A stretch of DNA of 64,000 nt from Litchfieldia sinesaloumensis (GTDB taxonomy: Bacteria; Bacillota; Bacilli; Bacillales; Bacillaceae_L): the NCBI RefSeq assembly GCF_900156865.1, contig NZ_LT732529.1, positions 390,300 through 454,299 of the forward strand. Reading direction: 5' to 3'. A model generated the notes under the pieces. The model had not been told where the DNA came from. It worked only from the letters and a program-made list of their open reading frames with translations, and did no database searches. Position numbers and translations under genes: made by a program. Shown here in pieces: positions 8,593 through 19,292 of this stretch (its first letter is position 1; each line of letters begins with the position of its first letter).

Positions 8593-9558
8593 ATGCTGCA
8601 ATACTCACTTCGAAGAATACTAGGCATGATTCCATTATTACTCCTTGCCTCCATTGTGGTATTTTCCCTGGCAAAAATGATGCCAGGGGACCCTTTTGGG
8701 GGAGAGATTGATCCATCCAATACAGATCCGCAGTATATTGAGGAAATGCGCGAAAAGCTGGGTTATAATGACCCAATCTATGTGCAATATTGGAGATGGG
8801 TTACTGACTTTGTTCAGGGGGATTTTGGAAAGTCTACAGCACATAAAATGGATGTCTCTGCGTTAATTGCGCAACGGATTCCGAATACATTGTTTTTAGC
8901 GGTTGTTTCATTGATTTTTACGTACATTTTTGCCTTTTTCATGGGAATGTATGCAGGGAGAAAACCGTATACTCTTGGAGATAATTTGATTGCTGGCTAT
9001 AACTATGTGGGATTAGCAATTCCTTCTTTTGTTGCGGGGATTGTAGCAATTTATTTCTTCTCGTTTCAACTTGGTTGGTTCCCGTTTAGTGGATCTGTGG
9101 AAGTAGGGGTCGATGAAGGTACGTTTGCATATTTTGCAAGTAAAATTCATCACGTTTTATTACCAGCACTAGTACTTGGTCTAATGGGTACTGCATCATA
9201 CACACAATTTTTACGAAATGATATTATTGAAAATAGCCGTAAAGACTTTGTAAGAACAGCAAGAGCAAAGGGTACAAAAGAATCAACAATCTATAATAAA
9301 CATATTTTACGAAACTCTATTATTCCGTTAGTAACATTTTTAGGATTTGATATTGCAACATTAATTGGTGGAGCGGTAATAACTGAAACAATCTTCACAT
9401 ACCCAGGTATTGGACATCTCTTCTTAGAATCTATTAACTCAAGAGATTATGCTGTTATGATGACGATCACAATGTTACTTTCATTTCTAACACTTTTCGG
9501 AAATCTTATCGCAGATTTACTTTATGGTATAGTTGATCCGCGTATTCGATTGGATTAA
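8593..9558 (+). CDS. appB: Peptide ABC transporter permease, AppB/OppB type
   Basis: A 321-residue inner-membrane permease with six predicted membrane segments, beginning MLQYSLRRILGMIP as usual for OppB-like proteins. The EAA loop that docks the ATPases is ARAKGTKESTIYNKHILR. It is separated from appA by 36 bp holding an AAGGAG site. No hairpin lies in this gap, unlike the receptor-permease gaps of the two other peptide operons. Confidence 0.9.
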   Translation: MLQYSLRRILGMIPLLLLASIVVFSLAKMMPGDPFGGEIDPSNTDPQYIEEMREKLGYNDPIYVQYWRWVTDFVQGDFGKSTAHKMDVSALIAQRIPNTLFLAVVSLIFTYIFAFFMGMYAGRKPYTLGDNLIAGYNYVGLAIPSFVAGIVAIYFFSFQLGWFPFSGSVEVGVDEGTFAYFASKIHHVLLPALVLGLMGTASYTQFLRNDIIENSRKDFVRTARAKGTKESTIYNKHILRNSIIPLVTFLGFDIATLIGGAVITETIFTYPGIGHLFLESINSRDYAVMMTITMLLSFLTLFGNLIADLLYGIVDPRIRLD

Positions 9559-9570
9559 GGAGGAGAAAAA

Positions 9571-10479
9571 ATGGAAGTAGTTACAAATACAAATATGAAT
9601 ACACCTAAAAACGAAACAAAGGGTCTTTCTCCTTGGGCAATAGCAAGAAGGAAATTCATGAAAAATAAACTAGCTATGATTAGTTTGATTTTTCTAATCC
9701 TAATCACTTTAACTGCCATTTTTGGCCCTATGTTTAATGATAGAGATATTGTTCGTGTTGATTACATGAACATGAGTAAAGAACCATCTGCAGAAAACTG
9801 GCTCGGAACAGATATAAACGGCCGAGACATTTTTGCTAGAATGTTACATGGTGGTAGAACCTCATTAATGATTGGCTTTTCGTGTATGTTTTTTATCACT
9901 TTAATTGGAACAATTGTTGGTTCTGTTGCCGGATACAATGGTGGAAAAATAGACCGATTACTGATGCGTTTTACAGACTTCGTATTGGTATTCCCATTCA
10001 TGATTTTTGTAATTGTATTAAACTCAATTCTAGTTGGTAAAATATCAGGCGCATGGACACTTATTATTGTAATGAGCTTACTCAGTTGGGGTGGAGTTGC
10101 CCGTATTGTTCGGAGTAGGGTATTAGCAGAAAAAGAGAATGAATACATCCTTGCTGCGAAATCGATTGGGACTAGACCATCAAAAATTATTGTTAAGCAT
10201 TTGCTGCCCAATGTATCATCAACAATTATCGTACAAGCTACGCTAATTTTGGCAGTTATGATTGTTGCCGAATCAGGCTTAAGTTTCCTTGGATTTGGTG
10301 TTCCGTCTAATGTGCCAAGTTGGGGAAATATGCTTTCTGAGGCAAGAGACTCAGATGTACTTCGTAATAAAACCTGGATGTGGGTTCCGCCTGCAACAGC
10401 AATTACACTTACAATATTATCAATTAACTTTATAGGCGAAGGGTTGAAGGATGCCTTAAATCCTAAATCTAACCGTTAA
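9571..10479 (+). CDS. appC: Peptide ABC transporter permease, AppC/OppC type
   Basis: The second permease has 302 residues. It has the OppC_N leader segment (RRKFMKNKLAMISLIFLIL as first membrane helix), a periplasmic loop with ENWLGTDINGRDIFARML, and the EAA loop AAKSIGTRPSKIIVKHLLPN. It follows appB after 12 bp with AAGGAGGAG as ribosome site. A terminator at 10482-10514 closes the five-gene operon. Confidence 0.92.
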   Translation: MEVVTNTNMNTPKNETKGLSPWAIARRKFMKNKLAMISLIFLILITLTAIFGPMFNDRDIVRVDYMNMSKEPSAENWLGTDINGRDIFARMLHGGRTSLMIGFSCMFFITLIGTIVGSVAGYNGGKIDRLLMRFTDFVLVFPFMIFVIVLNSILVGKISGAWTLIIVMSLLSWGGVARIVRSRVLAEKENEYILAAKSIGTRPSKIIVKHLLPNVSSTIIVQATLILAVMIVAESGLSFLGFGVPSNVPSWGNMLSEARDSDVLRNKTWMWVPPATAITLTILSINFIGEGLKDALNPKSNR

Positions 10480-10481
10480 CC

Positions 10482-10514
10482 AGATCTATCACACAATGTG
10501 ATGGATCTTTTTTT
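10482..10514 (+). terminator. Terminator of the app operon
   Basis: An 11-bp stem (AGATCTATCAC at 10482-10492 and GTGATGGATCT at 10498-10508, one G-T pair) with a 5-nt loop is followed by seven T residues. Confidence 0.9.
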
Positions 10515-10674
10515 ATATATAAAATTCACTGAATCAACGCTTTTAAGCAATAAAGTCCTATATTGGAAAAGCAATAAAACTTGTTTATTAAAAGGTTTAA
10601 TTTGTATGAAATTTATCTAAACCTCTTAAAATCAACTTTCAAAAGAAATAATAGTAAAAATTATAAAAATTATC

Positions 10675-10800
10675 TTGCAATTTCAACATAGTAATAATAG
10701 AATTTTAACTAGATTAGGAGAATAACAACTTTTCAGTTTTAAAAGTAAATTCAATCAATTTTAAAATTTACTTGAATTTGTAATCTTTCTGTAATAAAAT
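10675..10800 (+). promoter_or_regulatory. Two tandem promoters of the second peptide operon
   Basis: P1: TTGCAA at 10675-10680, 17 bp, TAGAAT at 10698-10703. P2: TTGAAT at 10772-10777, 17 bp, TAAAAT at 10795-10800. P1 shares flanking sequence with the app promoter at 4691-4719. The leader to the start codon at 10969 is long (about 160 to 260 nt). Confidence 0.6.
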
Positions 10801-10892
10801 TTAGTTGATTCTTTTGTCAGATAATTTAGCTTTTTCAACACTTTAAAGCTTTATCCTGATAAACTAAAAGGTTGCTAGAAATTATTCTTAAT

Positions 10893-10907
10893 GATTCTCT
10901 GAAAATA
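10893..10907 (+). promoter_or_regulatory. Possible CodY-binding box
   Basis: GATTCTCTGAAAATA matches 12 of 15 positions of the CodY consensus AATTTTCWGAAAATT. It lies between promoter P2 and the gene, where binding could block elongation. CodY control of peptide transport is known in Bacillus. The match here is sequence only. Confidence 0.4.
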
Positions 10908-10968
10908 TTATTTTTCGAATATTGGGTGAACTTATTTTAAGTTCTGATAAGGATGGTGAACCAATTTT

Positions 10969-11949
10969 ATGGCCGCGTTACTAGAAGTCAAAAACTTAAA
11001 AACATACTTCTATAAAAAGAAATCAGTTATACCTGCCGTAGATGGCGTTGATCTCAAGATAAATAAAGGTGAGACTTTAGCAATAGTAGGTGAGTCAGGA
11101 TCTGGTAAAAGTATTACATCGCTTTCTATCATGAAACTTGTACCAAGTCCAGCAGGTAAAATCGTAGAAGGTGAAATCATACTCGATGGTAAAAACCTAG
11201 TCGATTTATCTGAAGCTGAAATGTGTAAGGTCCGTGGAAATGATGTATCAATGATATTCCAGGAACCAATGACATCACTCAATCCTGTCTTAACAGTTGG
11301 TGAACAAATCATTGAGGTACTTATGTACCATCAAAAAATGACGAAGGCTGAAGCTACAAAGAAAGCGATTGAAATGTTAGAAATGGTTGGTTTTTCAAGA
11401 GCTGCCGAATTAATCAATGATTACCCTCATCGATTATCAGGTGGTATGCGTCAAAGAGTTATGATAGCGATTGCGATGAGTTGTAATCCTAAGTTATTGA
11501 TAGCAGATGAGCCTACAACTGCACTTGATGTGACAATCCAAGCTCAAATACTTGATTTAATGAGAGACCTAAGTCATAAATTCGATACTTCTATACTCAT
11601 CATTACGCATGATTTAGGGGTCGTATCTGAAGTAGCAGATAGGGTTATCGTTATGTATTGTGGTCAAGTAGTTGAAGAAGCAACAGTTGATGACTTATTC
11701 AATGAACCATTGCATCCCTATACAATTGGACTAATGGGTTCTATACCATCAATTGAAATTGAATCAGATCGATTACAGTCTATTAAAGGGAATGTCCCAT
11801 CTCCAGAGCATCTACCTAAAGGATGTCGCTTTGCACCTAGGTGTCCAAGTGCCTTTGACAGATGTTTCGCAGAAATGCCTGAGTTGATGAGTAATAATGG
11901 ACGGACAGTCCGTTGCTTTCTACACGATACGAAAGGGGACAAACAATGA
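10969..11949 (+). CDS. Peptide ABC transporter ATPase, OppD type (second operon)
   Basis: A 326-residue ATPase with Walker [10 protein letters not shown]-loop [10 protein letters not shown], signature LSGGMRQR and Walker [13 protein letters not shown]. The C-terminal domain carries the four-Cys cluster pattern (GCRF, RCP, RCF, RCFL). GGATGGTGA precedes the ATG. The gene opens a complete second D-F-A-B-C set placed directly after the app operon, where B. subtilis has yjbA, so it is probably a duplicated app operon. Substrate preference cannot be read from the sequence. Confidence 0.9.
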   Translation: MAALLEVKNLKTYFYKKKSVIPAVDGVDLKINKGETLAIVGESGSGKSITSLSIMKLVPSPAGKIVEGEIILDGKNLVDLSEAEMCKVRGNDVSMIFQEPMTSLNPVLTVGEQIIEVLMYHQKMTKAEATKKAIEMLEMVGFSRAAELINDYPHRLSGGMRQRVMIAIAMSCNPKLLIADEPTTALDVTIQAQILDLMRDLSHKFDTSILIITHDLGVVSEVADRVIVMYCGQVVEEATVDDLFNEPLHPYTIGLMGSIPSIEIESDRLQSIKGNVPSPEHLPKGCRFAPRCPSAFDRCFAEMPELMSNNGRTVRCFLHDTKGDKQ

Positions 11950-12965
11950 CTGCGCCATTAGGTAAGGGAGTACAGGATACAGTAATTAAAACTACAGAGC
12001 CCATTCTAGAAGTCAAAAATTTAACAAAACACTTTCCAATAAAAGCAGGAATTTTCCAACGTACAGTTGGTCATGTGAAAGCAGTCGATGGTGTTTCCTT
12101 CTTTGTAAATAAAGGTGAAACATTAGGGATAGTGGGAGAATCTGGCTGTGGAAAATCCACTGCAGGTCGAACATTAATACGCTTATATGAACCTACTGGA
12201 GGAGATATCCTCTTTAAAGGGAAAAATATATCCAAAATGTCTGAGGGTGAACTTAGACGTAGTGTTCGAAAAGATATCCAAATGATATTTCAGGATCCAT
12301 ATGCATCAATAAATCCAAGGAAGACATTAGGATCAATTATCTCTGAACCAATGATTACTCACCACCTTTATAACCGTCAAGAAAGACGTGAAAAACTCAG
12401 TGAATTATTAGAAATGGTAGGTTTTAACCCATCATTTATTAATAGATACCCACATGAGTTTTCAGGTGGACAAAGACAAAGAATAGGTATAGCGCGAGCC
12501 TTAGCTCTTAATCCAGACTTGATTATTGCAGATGAAGCAGTTTCGGCACTTGACGTGTCTATTCAAGCTCAAATAATTAATATAATGCAAGATTTACAGG
12601 CTGAATTAGGATTAACTTATATTTTTATCTCGCATGACCTTAGTGTTGTTCGACATATTAGTGATCGCATTGCGGTTATGTATTTAGGTAAAGTAATGGA
12701 GCTAGCACCGAAAAAGGATCTATTTGAGGAACCGCTTCATCCTTATACTCAAGCGCTCCTCTCTGCAATACCTGTTCCTAGAAAAAAAGGAGTTCAGGCG
12801 AGAGAAAGGATTGTACTTAAAGGTGAATTACCTAGCCCAGCAAACCCTCCGCAAGGGTGTGTATTTCACACACGCTGCCCAGCTGCTACTGATATTTGTC
12901 GGAATGCAGTTCCAGAATTTAAGGAAGTGAAGAAAGATCATTTTGTTGCTTGTCACCTTTTCTAA
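11946..12965 (+). CDS. Peptide ABC transporter ATPase, OppF type (second operon)
   Basis: A 339-residue ATPase beginning at ATG 11946, which overlaps the preceding stop (ATGA) and follows AAAGGGGA at 11931-11938. A longer frame from TTG 11913 is less likely. Walker [10 protein letters not shown], signature [15 protein letters not shown] and Walker [13 protein letters not shown] are present. Walker B has Ala where the paralogues have Pro (DEA instead of DEP), which is unusual but keeps the catalytic Glu. The C-terminal four-Cys pattern (GCVF, RCP, ICR, ACHL) is intact. Confidence 0.9.
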   Translation: MTAPLGKGVQDTVIKTTEPILEVKNLTKHFPIKAGIFQRTVGHVKAVDGVSFFVNKGETLGIVGESGCGKSTAGRTLIRLYEPTGGDILFKGKNISKMSEGELRRSVRKDIQMIFQDPYASINPRKTLGSIISEPMITHHLYNRQERREKLSELLEMVGFNPSFINRYPHEFSGGQRQRIGIARALALNPDLIIADEAVSALDVSIQAQIINIMQDLQAELGLTYIFISHDLSVVRHISDRIAVMYLGKVMELAPKKDLFEEPLHPYTQALLSAIPVPRKKGVQARERIVLKGELPSPANPPQGCVFHTRCPAATDICRNAVPEFKEVKKDHFVACHLF

Positions 12966-13068
12966 AGTGGCAGTTACAAATAGATAAATCACTGAAGGGG
13001 GGAGATATACCTAAAAATGCAGCAGGTCAAAAATGTAAATATTCACAAAATGATAGGGGGAAAAAAAG

Positions 13069-14745
13069 ATGAAGTTAAGTAAAAAACTATTGCAATTTTT
13101 AGCTTTAGCACTTGCATTGTCTCTTTTCTTAGCAGCTTGTTCAGGCGGCGGAGAAGAAGCTAACAATGAACCTGAAGAGAAGGAAGATCCACCAGCTACT
13201 GAAGAGCCAGCTAATAACGATCCAGTTGAAGGCGGAGATTTAATTATCGGTTCTACTGGTTCTCCAACAATGTTTAACCCACTATATTCTACTGATGCTT
13301 CAAGTAGTGATATTGAGGGAATGATTTTTGACAGCTTAATCGGTTCTGACCTTGAGTTTAACCCAGTAACTGATGGTGGCTTAGCAGAGTCAGTTGAACA
13401 GTCTGATGATGGATTAACTTTCACTGTAAAAATAACTGATAAGGCAAAGTTCCATGATGGTACTCCTTTAACAGCTGATGATGTTGTATTCACATACAGC
13501 ATTCCATTAAGTGAAGAGTATACTGGTCCACGTGGTAACTACTTTGAATCTTTAGAAAGTGTTGAAGCTACGGATCCTACAACAGTAGTATTCAAGTTAA
13601 AACAAAAAGATGCTCAATTCCCTGTAGTAGGTCTTAGCTATGGAATCTTACCAAAGCATATCCTTGGCGATGTTCCAATTGCTGAATTAGGAGAGCATGA
13701 GTTCAATACGAAGAACCCAATCGGTTCTGGTCCATTCAAGTTTGTTGAGTGGAAAGACGGAGAATATGTAAAAGTTGAAGCTAACCTAGATTATTGGGAT
13801 GGACGCCCATATTTAGACACAGTTACTTATAAGCTAGTTCCAGATGCAAACGCTATGCTTGCACAAATCCAAAATGGTGATGTTCATTACTATGCTGGTC
13901 TTGCACAACAAGACGTTCCTACAGTTGAAGGATTCGCTGATGCAGCAGGTATTCGTCTTGAAAGTGGAATGGCACTATCTTATACATTCTTTGCTGGTAA
14001 CGAACGCCTTGAGTTCTTTAAAGACAAAGCTGTAAGACAAGCGATTACACATGCAATTGACCGTGAGTCTATTGTTGAAAACGTAATGAATGGTCTTGGT
14101 GAAGTAGCTCACGTTCCAGAAAGTCCATTAAGCTGGGCTTACAATCCAGATGTACCAAAGTTCGAATATGATGTTGAAAAAGCTAAGAAAATGTTAGACG
14201 ATGCTGGATGGGTAGTAGGTGCGGACGGCATTCGTGAAAAAGATGGTCAAAAACTATCATTTAACGTAGTAACAAACCAAGGTAACAAAATTCGTGAAGA
14301 TATCGTTGTAATTCTACAACAACAATTAAAAGAAGTTGGAATTGAAGCAACACCTGAAATCATTGAATTCAGTGCTTTAATTGCAAAAATTGAGCCAGGA
14401 GTTTGGGACTTTGATGCAATCGTATTAGGTTGGAGTCTAGGAACAGACCCAGATCCAAGTGGTATCTTCCACTCTAAGTGGATTGAAACTGGAAATAACT
14501 TTATCGCTTATTCTAATCCTGAGTTAGATGCATTAATGGATGCTCAATTACAAGAATTAGATAGAGAAAAGCGTGCAGAGATGATTGGTGAAATTCAAGC
14601 AGGTCTTGCTGAAGATCAACCATATACATTCTTATACTATCCAGAAGAGTTCCGTGTTCTACCTGCGAACTTAGAAGGATATGAATTCCATGCGAAAAAC
14701 CAATTATATAACATTAACAAATGGTGGTTAAAGAAAGCTGAATAA
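13069..14745 (+). CDS. Peptide-binding lipoprotein (second operon)
   Basis: A 558-residue SBP family 5 receptor. The signal peptide ends in lipobox LAAC with lipid-bearing Cys24, followed by an acidic Glu/Asn/Pro linker to about residue 52. Lobe I starts GGDLIIGSTGSPTMFNPLYS. The family motif AKFHDGTPLTADDVVFTY and the NPIGSGPFKFVEW segment are clear. AGGGGG precedes the ATG. It is separated from the permease by 194 bp that hold two large hairpins, which may set a higher receptor than permease level. Confidence 0.92.
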   Translation: MKLSKKLLQFLALALALSLFLAACSGGGEEANNEPEEKEDPPATEEPANNDPVEGGDLIIGSTGSPTMFNPLYSTDASSSDIEGMIFDSLIGSDLEFNPVTDGGLAESVEQSDDGLTFTVKITDKAKFHDGTPLTADDVVFTYSIPLSEEYTGPRGNYFESLESVEATDPTTVVFKLKQKDAQFPVVGLSYGILPKHILGDVPIAELGEHEFNTKNPIGSGPFKFVEWKDGEYVKVEANLDYWDGRPYLDTVTYKLVPDANAMLAQIQNGDVHYYAGLAQQDVPTVEGFADAAGIRLESGMALSYTFFAGNERLEFFKDKAVRQAITHAIDRESIVENVMNGLGEVAHVPESPLSWAYNPDVPKFEYDVEKAKKMLDDAGWVVGADGIREKDGQKLSFNVVTNQGNKIREDIVVILQQQLKEVGIEATPEIIEFSALIAKIEPGVWDFDAIVLGWSLGTDPDPSGIFHSKWIETGNNFIAYSNPELDALMDAQLQELDREKRAEMIGEIQAGLAEDQPYTFLYYPEEFRVLPANLEGYEFHAKNQLYNINKWWLKKAE

Positions 14746-14763
14746 TAATTGGGAATAAGCACT

Positions 14764-14795
14764 AACAAGAGGAATGTATTGACATTCCTCTTGTT
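14764..14795 (+). repeat. First hairpin between receptor and permease genes
   Basis: AACAAGAGGAATGT at 14764-14777 pairs perfectly with 14782-14795 around a 4-nt ATTG loop. The following bases are AAAAAG, not T, so it is not a canonical terminator. It is a good 3'-end stabiliser or attenuation element for the upstream receptor mRNA. Confidence 0.8.
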
Positions 14796-14811
14796 AAAAA
14801 GAATATGCAAC

Positions 14812-14858
14812 ACAGTTTATAAGACTTACTTACAATGTAAGTAAGTCTTATAAACTGT
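14812..14858 (+). repeat. 22-bp perfect inverted repeat between receptor and permease genes
   Basis: Positions 14812-14833 and 14837-14858 are perfectly complementary over 22 bases (starting ACAGTTTATAAG) with a 3-nt AAT loop. It stands 16 bp after the first hairpin. In RNA it would be extremely stable and could block 3'-5' exonucleases or act in attenuation. Confidence 0.85.
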
Positions 14859-14939
14859 TATCAGGGTATATCATTTCTCTCTTTTTTATAACAACAATAC
14901 TACTAGCTACTGAATAAAAATCTATTAGAAGGAGAATAG

Positions 14940-15893
14940 ATGATGGTTTCATATATCATTCGACGAACGTTGATGGCTATTCCCTTGTTATTCGGAATTA
15001 CCATACTATCATTTGCAATTATTCAAGCTGCACCTGGTGGCCCTACAGCAGTACTAATGGACCCAACTATGAGTCCAGAAAACCGAATAAAGTTTGAAGA
15101 AAAATACGGTTTAAACGATCCAGTCCATGTTCAATATATAAGATGGGTTGGAAACATGGTCCAAGGGGACTTTGGAACTTCATTATTACGTCAGGGTGTA
15201 CCTGTAACGGAAATGATTATGAACAGACTTCCAAACACTGTACTACTGATGCTTGTTTCTACTATTCTAGCAATGATAATTGCGATACCGTTTGGGATAA
15301 TGTCAGCAATGCGCCCATATTCAAAACTTGATTACGGTGTAACAGTTACCTCATTTCTAGGGGTTGCAACTCCGAATTTCTGGTTCGGTCTAATTTTAAT
15401 CATTATCTTCTCACTTCAATTAGGATGGTTTCCAACAGGTGGAACCCATACAATGAATGCACCGTTTAGCCTTTGGGATCGAATACACCATCTAATTTTA
15501 CCAGCATTTGTACTAGCAACTGCTGACATGGCGGCACTAACCAGGTACACAAGGTCAAGTATGATGGAAGTGCTACATCAGGATTATATCCGTACAGCAA
15601 GATCAAAAGGGTTTAAGGAAAGTAAAGTTGTAATTAAGCATGGAATCCGAAATGGAATGATTCCAATTATTACGATATTTGGACTTATGCTACCATCATT
15701 CATTGGTGGAGCAGCGATTACGGAAAATGTATTTAGCTGGCCAGGGCTTGGCAGATTATTTATCGAGTCTGCATTTAACCGTGATTATCCTGTCATTATG
15801 GCATTAACTGTATTATCAGCGGTATTTGTTGTCATTGGAAATTTAATTGCAGATATCTTGTACGCGATTTTTGATCCGCGTATTGAGTATTAA
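14940..15893 (+). CDS. Peptide ABC transporter permease, OppB type (second operon)
   Basis: A 317-residue permease, six predicted membrane helices, opening MMVSYIIRRTLMAIP. The EAA loop is ARSKGFKESKVVIKHGIRN and the C-terminus ends in the common FDPRIEY. AAGGAG at 14929-14934 precedes two consecutive ATG codons (14940 and 14943). Either may be used. Confidence 0.9.
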   Translation: MMVSYIIRRTLMAIPLLFGITILSFAIIQAAPGGPTAVLMDPTMSPENRIKFEEKYGLNDPVHVQYIRWVGNMVQGDFGTSLLRQGVPVTEMIMNRLPNTVLLMLVSTILAMIIAIPFGIMSAMRPYSKLDYGVTVTSFLGVATPNFWFGLILIIIFSLQLGWFPTGGTHTMNAPFSLWDRIHHLILPAFVLATADMAALTRYTRSSMMEVLHQDYIRTARSKGFKESKVVIKHGIRNGMIPIITIFGLMLPSFIGGAAITENVFSWPGLGRLFIESAFNRDYPVIMALTVLSAVFVVIGNLIADILYAIFDPRIEY

Positions 15894-15905
15894 GGGGGGG
15901 GACAT

Positions 15906-16820
15906 ATGGCACAACTTAACGTTAACACATCTCAAAATGAACTTGAATTAAACCCCAACCTTAAGGAAAAGCCCGATACCTTAACGAAGATATTTTTTAG
16001 GAAGTTCCGTAAAAATAAGCTTGCAGTATTCGGTGCAATCGTATTGCTTATAATTATTGCAGCTTCTTATTTATCGCCAATCATTGCACCATATGCATAC
16101 GATCATATTGATCTCATGAAAAAACTAAAAGCACCTGGTGGAGAATATTTATTAGGTACTGATCGGTATGGCCGTGATATCTTAACAAGACTATTATATG
16201 GTGGTAGAGTTTCACTTACGGTTGCTCTTGCATCCGTGCTGGGGGCTATTATCATCGGAACGACTGTAGGAGCAGTTGCTGGGTATTTTGGAGGGTTAAT
16301 AGATGCCGTTTTAATGCGTTTGGTAGATGTTATTATATCCATTCCTAGTTTCTTTCTATTGATTACAGTTGTTACAATTTTTAAACCAAGTGTAACAAAC
16401 TTAGTGTTAGTATTTGCATTGACAACTTGGACTGGGACAGCCCGTCTTGTCCGTGGTGAATTTCTGTCATTACGCTCAAGAGAGTTTGTTCTAGCTTCAA
16501 AATCCATTGGAACAAGGGCATACAAAATTATTTTTAGTCACATCTTACCTAATGCTATGGGACCAATTATTGTTGCTGCAACTTTATTAGTCGGTCAAGT
16601 AATACTAACAGAAGCGGCATTAAGTTATTTGGGCTTGGGTGTTAATCCACCGACGCCTACTTGGGGGAACATGCTGCAAGATGCACAAAGTTTGACTATT
16701 ATGATTCAAGCACCGTGGTATCCAATTTTCCCTGGTGTACTGATTTTAGTAACTGTTCTATGCTTTAACTTTGTTGGGGATGGATTACGAGATGCGTTAG
16801 ATCCAAAAGTAAATGATTAG
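15906..16820 (+). CDS. Peptide ABC transporter permease, OppC type (second operon)
   Basis: A 304-residue permease with the OppC_N segment ([18 protein letters not shown]), the [20 protein letters not shown] periplasmic motif and the EAA loop [20 protein letters not shown]. It starts 12 bp after the OppB-type gene behind AAGGGGGGG. The terminator at 16821-16850 ends the operon. Confidence 0.92.
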   Translation: MAQLNVNTSQNELELNPNLKEKPDTLTKIFFRKFRKNKLAVFGAIVLLIIIAASYLSPIIAPYAYDHIDLMKKLKAPGGEYLLGTDRYGRDILTRLLYGGRVSLTVALASVLGAIIIGTTVGAVAGYFGGLIDAVLMRLVDVIISIPSFFLLITVVTIFKPSVTNLVLVFALTTWTGTARLVRGEFLSLRSREFVLASKSIGTRAYKIIFSHILPNAMGPIIVAATLLVGQVILTEAALSYLGLGVNPPTPTWGNMLQDAQSLTIMIQAPWYPIFPGVLILVTVLCFNFVGDGLRDALDPKVND

Positions 16821-16855
16821 AAAAAGCCAAGATGCCATTCTTGGCTTTTTCTTTT
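16821..16855 (+). terminator. Terminator of the second peptide operon
   Basis: A perfect 12-bp stem (AAAAAGCCAAGA at 16821-16832 with 16839-16850), 6-nt loop, then CTTTTT. It directly abuts the stop codon. Confidence 0.92.
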
Positions 16856-16990
16856 TACCTTTGACATAATTGATGTGAGGATTGAAACCATTTTTAAGTA
16901 CTTTCTAACAATACATGAATATTTTGGAATAAAACTTACATCTTCTGCCTATACTGTTGAACAAACGCACTTTGAAGTGAGGGGTAGAAA

Positions 16991-17740
16991 ATGTTGTTTC
17001 TTCATGATATTTGGGTAAATTGGTTTGAAGGTGAAGAAAATGGTTACAACGTTTGCCACTTCCATGAATGGCGCAAGGATGATAGTGTTGAACTGTTAGA
17101 CCAGGTACCTTTACTTAAGATTGAGTCTCCATTGTTTAACTACATTGAAAATGATTTAATGGAACTACCACAGCAACTATTAATGGATGTTTACCAAAAA
17201 GCGTATGTTCGTAAAAATCATGAACGAATTCAACAAGATTATTGTTTTGTTGTGACAGATGGCCATGGAATACTTGCGGTAGACACAATAGGCTATAATA
17301 TCCCTATTCGGAAGAGCCGCTTAATTCCAAGGCAAGAACAACTCGTTTATGAGATGGTAAATAGTCATGAAGCAATTCCTTATTCATTTGATAGTAATGA
17401 AATCAACAAGGATAAGGAACACCATATTTTATCTCCTTCGCCGATTGAAATGGCAGGTCTAACCCGGAAGGAAAGACAACTTAAGCAACTTTTGTTTATG
17501 GCGTTAGATCAATTGGCATCAACTAAAAATGTGGCCGAGATAAGATATTGGTATACGGAGTGGAATCCTTCGAGATACCGGGAAATTCAAGAAATGCATT
17601 TTGAAGAAGTATGGCAAAACCTCTATGAAGAAACGAGAAACGGTTGGACAAGCAAACATGTTCAACTTTGTGAAAACCTAATTAAAGGTCAACCATTTTT
17701 TGAAAAGCTTTGGGAAATTGAACATGAATCAAAAGTGTAA
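16991..17740 (+). CDS. yjbA: YjbA-like DUF3603 protein
   Basis: A 249-residue soluble protein with the N-terminal pattern [22 protein letters not shown] and a central [20 protein letters not shown] strand pair. It matches YjbA of B. subtilis in length and place between the app genes and trpS. The function of the DUF3603 family is unknown. No catalytic motif is evident. The C-terminal half is helical and charged. GAGGGGTAG precedes the ATG. It converges on trpS and shares the terminator at 17741-17774. Confidence 0.85.
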   Translation: MLFLHDIWVNWFEGEENGYNVCHFHEWRKDDSVELLDQVPLLKIESPLFNYIENDLMELPQQLLMDVYQKAYVRKNHERIQQDYCFVVTDGHGILAVDTIGYNIPIRKSRLIPRQEQLVYEMVNSHEAIPYSFDSNEINKDKEHHILSPSPIEMAGLTRKERQLKQLLFMALDQLASTKNVAEIRYWYTEWNPSRYREIQEMHFEEVWQNLYEETRNGWTSKHVQLCENLIKGQPFFEKLWEIEHESKV

Positions 17741-17780
17741 AAAAAAGGATTTGTTTTCGAACAAATCCTTTTTTCTTTTT
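17741..17780. terminator. Bidirectional terminator with TTCG tetraloop (yjbA / trpS)
   Basis: A 15-bp perfect stem, 17741-17755 with 17760-17774, is closed by the very stable TTCG tetraloop. It starts with six A and ends with six T, so it can serve both the plus-strand yjbA and the minus-strand trpS transcripts. Confidence 0.92.
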
Positions 17781-17799
17781 AGGCATTGCGCTTTTAATT

Positions 17800-18804
<1,005 letters not shown>

Positions 18805-18839
18805 TTAAACAGGCTTGAAGAAGTGAGTGGATTCGGACA

Positions 18840-19130
18840 AAATAAAAAACCATTCGAACCTAACAAATTAATGTTAGGGACGAATGGTTACCGCGTTGCC
18901 ACCCTAGTTATTTTATACCCATGTTTAAATACGATATAAAATCTCTCGACTCCTTGTAACGTAAGGATGACGCCTTTGCCTACTTGTAATTCAGCAAAGA
19001 AGCTCCAAAGTCCATTCCATATGTCCCACTATCTGTTTACACCGACCACAGACTCTCTGCATGAGGTTTAGCACCCCAAAAGTGGATTTCCATATGTACT
19101 ACTCTTCTTCATAGCAAGTTATTTTATATT
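18840..19130 (-). promoter_or_regulatory. T-box riboswitch, tryptophan-specific, upstream of trpS
   Basis: Reading the minus strand, the T-box sequence AGGGTGGCAACGCGG lies at 18905-18891. Its TGGC can pair with the GCCA end of tRNA-Trp, whose discriminator base is G. The terminator stem AACCATTCG/CGAATGGTT (18848-18856 with 18881-18889) is followed by a T-run. In Stem I the candidate specifier is TGG (plus-strand CCA at 19012-19014), in GGAATGGACTTTGG. An AGAGAGTCTGTGG GA-type motif and a GGTGTAAACAG segment lie upstream. Uncharged tRNA-Trp would prevent termination and raise trpS expression. Confidence 0.92.
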
Positions 19131-19136
19131 ACATTC

Positions 19137-19164
19137 ATTATAATTCTTTCAGTTTGAAATGCAA
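19137..19164 (-). promoter_or_regulatory. trpS promoter
   Basis: On the minus strand, TTGCAT (19164-19159), a 16-bp spacer and a consensus TATAAT (19142-19137) stand a few bases before the T-box leader. Confidence 0.75.
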
Positions 19165-19292
19165 GTATTGTTGTGAAAAATAAATGAAAAATCAAACGAA
19201 GCCAATACGCATAAGAAGGTATGTTTTGAAACAACATAAGTATCGTATATCTTTGCGAAAGAAAAAAATTACATATTTAGGAGGTCATCTAT
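19165..19292. other. opp upstream region
   Basis: About 130 bp separate the trpS promoter from the opp operon. The stretch is AT-rich. TTGAAA at 19226-19231 is a possible -35, but no well-spaced -10 follows. A small open frame at 19184-19366 runs into oppA and is not credited as a gene. Confidence 0.4.

Larger units (their letters stand above)
10480..10968. other. Control region between two peptide operons
   Basis: This 489-bp stretch has no gene. It contains the app terminator, two sigma-A promoters and a possible CodY box for the next operon, listed separately. The rest is very AT-rich. Confidence 0.75.

Noticed and set aside
9762-10211. 149-codon minus-strand frame
   Set aside because: It lies entirely within appC on the opposite strand, has no ribosome site, and mirrors the permease codons.
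14812-14858. Insertion-sequence end or attachment site
   Set aside because: The 22-bp inverted repeat has a 3-nt loop and lies in an operon gap with no transposase or direct repeats; an RNA hairpin is the better reading.
16103-16525. 140-codon minus-strand frame
   Set aside because: Shadow of the OppC-type permease gene of the second operon.
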